64,000 bases of DNA from Paeniglutamicibacter sulfureus (lineage in GTDB: Bacteria; Actinomycetota; Actinomycetes; Actinomycetales; Micrococcaceae): the NCBI RefSeq assembly GCF_030512175.1, contig NZ_JAULBL010000002.1, forward strand, positions 2,354,149 through 2,418,148, written 5' to 3'. The position numbers and the translations under genes were made by a program. Of this stretch, positions 61,944 through 64,000 are shown in pieces; positions within the stretch are counted from its first letter, which is position 1, and every line of letters begins with the position of its first letter. Under the pieces are notes generated by a model. That model was given only the letters and a program-made list of their open reading frames with translations. It did not search any database and had not been told where the DNA came from.

Positions 61944-62660
61944 GTGAGCCACGCCAGCGACGCAGCCGCAACACCCGATCGACCGCGGAAAAAGCGAAAC
62001 CCCGTGTGGGCCGCCATCCGCGAAGTCCTGATCATCGTCGTGGTGGCCCTGGTGATATCACTGGTCGTCAAGACATTCTTCTTCCGCGCCTTCTACATCC
62101 CCTCCGGCTCCATGGAACAAACGCTGCAGGTCAACGACCGCATCTTCGCCAATCTCATGGCACCGGGTCCGTTCGAGCTCTCGCGCGGCGACGTTGTGGT
62201 GTTCCGCGACGAAGAGGGCTGGCTGCCCCCGATCCCTTCCCCGGAGACCAACGCCGTCAGCGATTTCTTCACCTTCGTCGGACTGCTTCCGGACCCGTCC
62301 AGCCAACACCTGATCAAGCGGATCATCGGCATGCCCGGAGATACCGTCGAGTGTTGCTCCGCCGACGGCAGACTGAGCATCAACGGCGTGGAAATCACCG
62401 AGCCTTACATCTACCCGGGTGACAACCCCTCGGACTCCGAGTTCACCAAGACCGTCCCGGAGGGCAAGATCTGGGTCATGGGCGACCACCGCGGTGCCTC
62501 CGCGGACTCCCGCTTCCACGAGGATTTGCAGGACGGCTTCGTCGACCTTTCAGCCGTCGAGGGACGGGCAGCGGTCATCTCCTGGCCGCTGGACCGCCTG
62601 GGCGGCATCTCCGGCGAGGACGAGGTCTTCGCCGGCGTCCCTGTGCCGGCGAACCAATGA
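61944..62660 (+). CDS. lepB: Signal peptidase I (second copy)
   Basis: Protein of 238 residues with a GTG start (AAAGGG upstream). The anchor helix (about 22-43: VWAAIREVLIIVVVALVISLVVKTFF) leads to Ser in IPSGSMEQTL (about 56). Box C VNDRIFANLMAPGPFELSRGDVVVF, Lys in IKRIIGMPGDTV (about 130) and box E VMGDHRGASADSR follow. It is a closer match to the canonical LepB than the first copy. Its stop overlaps rnhB by ATGA. Confidence 0.94.
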   Translation: MSHASDAAATPDRPRKKRNPVWAAIREVLIIVVVALVISLVVKTFFFRAFYIPSGSMEQTLQVNDRIFANLMAPGPFELSRGDVVVFRDEEGWLPPIPSPETNAVSDFFTFVGLLPDPSSQHLIKRIIGMPGDTVECCSADGRLSINGVEITEPYIYPGDNPSDSEFTKTVPEGKIWVMGDHRGASADSRFHEDLQDGFVDLSAVEGRAAVISWPLDRLGGISGEDEVFAGVPVPANQ

Positions 62661-63397
62661 CATCGACTGCACCCACCCTGGAGCATGAACTGGCACTGGC
62701 CGCCGCGGGCGGCCACCGGTTCATCGGGGCTGCCGACGAGGTCGGCCGCGGTTCCCTGGCCGGACCCGTCTCCGTTGGTTATGTCGTGATCGACCCGGAC
62801 GCTTCGCCGCAGCTGCCGGGGGTGCGCGACTCCAAGCTGCTCTCGGCGGCGTTGCGCCACGAATTGGTCCCGACGATCAAGGACTGGGCAGCCTCCTGGG
62901 GCGTGGGCCACGCCAGCGCAGCGGAGATCGACGCGCTGGGACTGGTTCCTGCCCTGCGCCTGGCCGGGTTGCGGGCAGCCACCCTCGCGCATGGCGTCCA
63001 GGCAGCCGACGCGGTGCTGCTTGACGGAAACCTGGACTGGCTCTCGGCCACCGCACAGCCCACGCTGCTGGATTCCCTGGTTCCCGGTTTCGGAGCCACC
63101 CAGGACATCGACGGCCTACAGATTCCTGTGCACACCCTGATCAAGGGCGACTTGCTCGCGCTGTCCATCGCAGCAGCTTCCATCTTGGCCAAGGTCGAAC
63201 GCGACGCGCTCATGGATGGTTACGATGTGAGCTACCCGGCGTACGGTTGGATACGAAACAAGGGGTATGGCACAGCCGCCCACCGCGCCGGCATCGCCGA
63301 GCACGGGGCGTGCGAATACCATCGGAAGACCTGGCAGCTGACACCCAAGGTGCCGGGAATGAACATCGAGTCAGGGGGCGAGGGGAAAACACCATGA
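62657..63397 (+). CDS. rnhB: Ribonuclease HII
   Basis: Protein of 246 residues. Active-site acidic residues: ADEVGRGSLAGPVSVGYVVID (Asp and Glu in DEVGRG), RDSKLLS, and VLLDGNLDW with further Asp. The C-terminal segment has KGDLLALSIAAASILAKVERD and PAYGWIRNKGYGTAAHRAGI, all conserved. It removes ribonucleotides and RNA-DNA hybrids from the genome. Overlaps lepB upstream and the DUF2469 gene downstream, both by ATGA. Confidence 0.96.
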   Translation: MTSTAPTLEHELALAAAGGHRFIGAADEVGRGSLAGPVSVGYVVIDPDASPQLPGVRDSKLLSAALRHELVPTIKDWAASWGVGHASAAEIDALGLVPALRLAGLRAATLAHGVQAADAVLLDGNLDWLSATAQPTLLDSLVPGFGATQDIDGLQIPVHTLIKGDLLALSIAAASILAKVERDALMDGYDVSYPAYGWIRNKGYGTAAHRAGIAEHGACEYHRKTWQLTPKVPGMNIESGGEGKTP

Positions 63398-63714
63398 GTG
63401 CCGAAGACCTGGAGAACTACGAAGCGGAACTCGAGCTACAGCTCTACCGCGAATACAAGGACGTGGCGAACCTCTTTAATTACGTCGTGGAAACCGAGCG
63501 GCGTTTTTACCTGGCCAACAACGTTGACCTGAAGACCCGCTCGGCCGACGGCGAGGTCTTCTTCGACCTCACGCTCACCGACGCCTGGGTCTGGGACGTC
63601 TACCGCACCGGCCGCTTCGTGCAGTCGGTGCGCATCGTGACGTTCAAGGACGTGAACATCGAGGAACTGAACCGCGTCGATGACCTGTCCATCCCCAAGG
63701 AGGGGCTGAACTAG
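63394..63714 (+). CDS. DUF2469 protein
   Basis: Protein of 106 residues. It is a near-invariant actinobacterial protein: MSAEDLENYEAELELQLYRE, DVANLFNYVVETERRFYLAN, VFFDLTLTDAWVWDVYR, RFVQSVRIVTFKDVNIEELN. Function unknown, but it is always next to rnhB in this phylum, which supports the taxonomic placement. Overlaps rnhB by ATGA; terminator follows. Confidence 0.95.
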   Translation: MSAEDLENYEAELELQLYREYKDVANLFNYVVETERRFYLANNVDLKTRSADGEVFFDLTLTDAWVWDVYRTGRFVQSVRIVTFKDVNIEELNRVDDLSIPKEGLN

Positions 63715-63751
63715 CCGCTGCCGCCACGATCGCCTTGTCCTGGCGGCCTCT

Positions 63752-63794
63752 GCCCCCGAAGCCATCCCGTCGTGCGCGGGGCGGATTCGGGGGC
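63752..63794 (+). terminator. Hairpin after the DUF2469 gene
   Basis: GCCCCCGAA (63752-63760) pairs with TTCGGGGGC (63786-63794), followed by AGTCTTGTTT. Stem of 9 bp with a 25-base loop. Confidence 0.75.
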
Positions 63795-64000
63795 AGTCTT
63801 GTTTCCGGCTCCGGACCGCCCCGCGGACTGCGACGTGCTCGCCCCCCAAGCCCGGCACGCAACTCCCGCCGTGATTCCGCAGGGAGATGGGAAACCGGGT
63901 TGGATGCCCGAATTCACGGAGACCTCTTTCCCCGGACCTTCACCCGGCGAATCGCCGTGAAGTCTTCCGGAAAATTCTTCGCGCCATTTTCGGCCGGTCG
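63795..64000. other. Right edge, no supported gene
   Basis: About 200 bases after the terminator. A short plus-strand frame (63772-63960) is Pro-rich and lacks a ribosome site; it looks like noise. A gene may begin past the window edge. Confidence 0.4.

Noticed and set aside
63772-63960. Short plus-strand ORF at the right edge
   Set aside because: Starts inside the terminator hairpin and is Pro-rich without any family feature.

Overview
The window is high-GC chromosomal DNA from an actinobacterium, most likely a member of the Micrococcaceae (Arthrobacter or a close relative). Support comes from the rpsP-KH-rimM-trmD ... rplS-lepB-lepB-rnhB-DUF2469 gene order, frequent GTG/TTG starts, ATGA-type gene overlaps, GAF-ANTAR and PucR regulators, and a Lys/Ala-rich Ku tail. 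The genus is an inference from gene content. I saw no rRNA, tRNA, CRISPR array, insertion sequence or prophage.

Positions 1-16 kb look like an accessory stress region. There are two copies of a membrane cassette (long helical protein plus holin-family protein, with DUF3618 only in the second), small Cys-rich proteins, topoisomerase IB and Ku in tandem, a Rieske-tailed flavoprotein, an acidic Gly-rich repeat protein, an alcohol dehydrogenase, a YihY-type membrane protein and a GAF-ANTAR regulator. Long stretches around 7.7-8.5 kb and 9-10 kb hold no gene I can support.

Positions 16-41.7 kb carry metabolic and transport modules, each with its own regulator. They include PucR / MFS / agmatinase-family hydrolase, a VOC dioxygenase behind a perfect palindrome, butanediol-type dehydrogenase, a His-rich methyltransferase divergent from an XRE-cupin regulator, prfC, two MFS transporters, a YdeP-type molybdoenzyme, an MDR oxidoreductase divergent from TetR, and an arsenic module (arsR-arsC divergent from a flavoprotein with a Cys-rich tail). 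Two decayed genes are legible: a ferredoxin/oxidoreductase remnant near 27.2 kb and a TrkH/KtrB potassium-transporter remnant near 46.2 kb.

Positions 42-50 kb hold an orphan pstS, a tandem pair of CNNM/HlyC-type membrane proteins, an M20 amidohydrolase, a 42-residue Lys-rich protein missed by length cut-offs, and two paralogous uracil-DNA-glycosylase-like genes.

Positions 50-64 kb are core genome: rpsP, khpA, rimM, trmD, an ankyrin lipoprotein, thiC with a TPP riboswitch, rplS, two signal peptidase I genes, rnhB and DUF2469. Between the two lepB genes lies what I consider the most interesting locus. It encodes a 989-residue secreted chymotrypsin-like protease with Ig-like repeats and an LAxTG-type wall-anchor tail. 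Next to it is a lipoprotein that looks like a stand-alone alpha-lytic-protease pro-domain, suggesting a membrane-held folding helper or inhibitor acting in trans.
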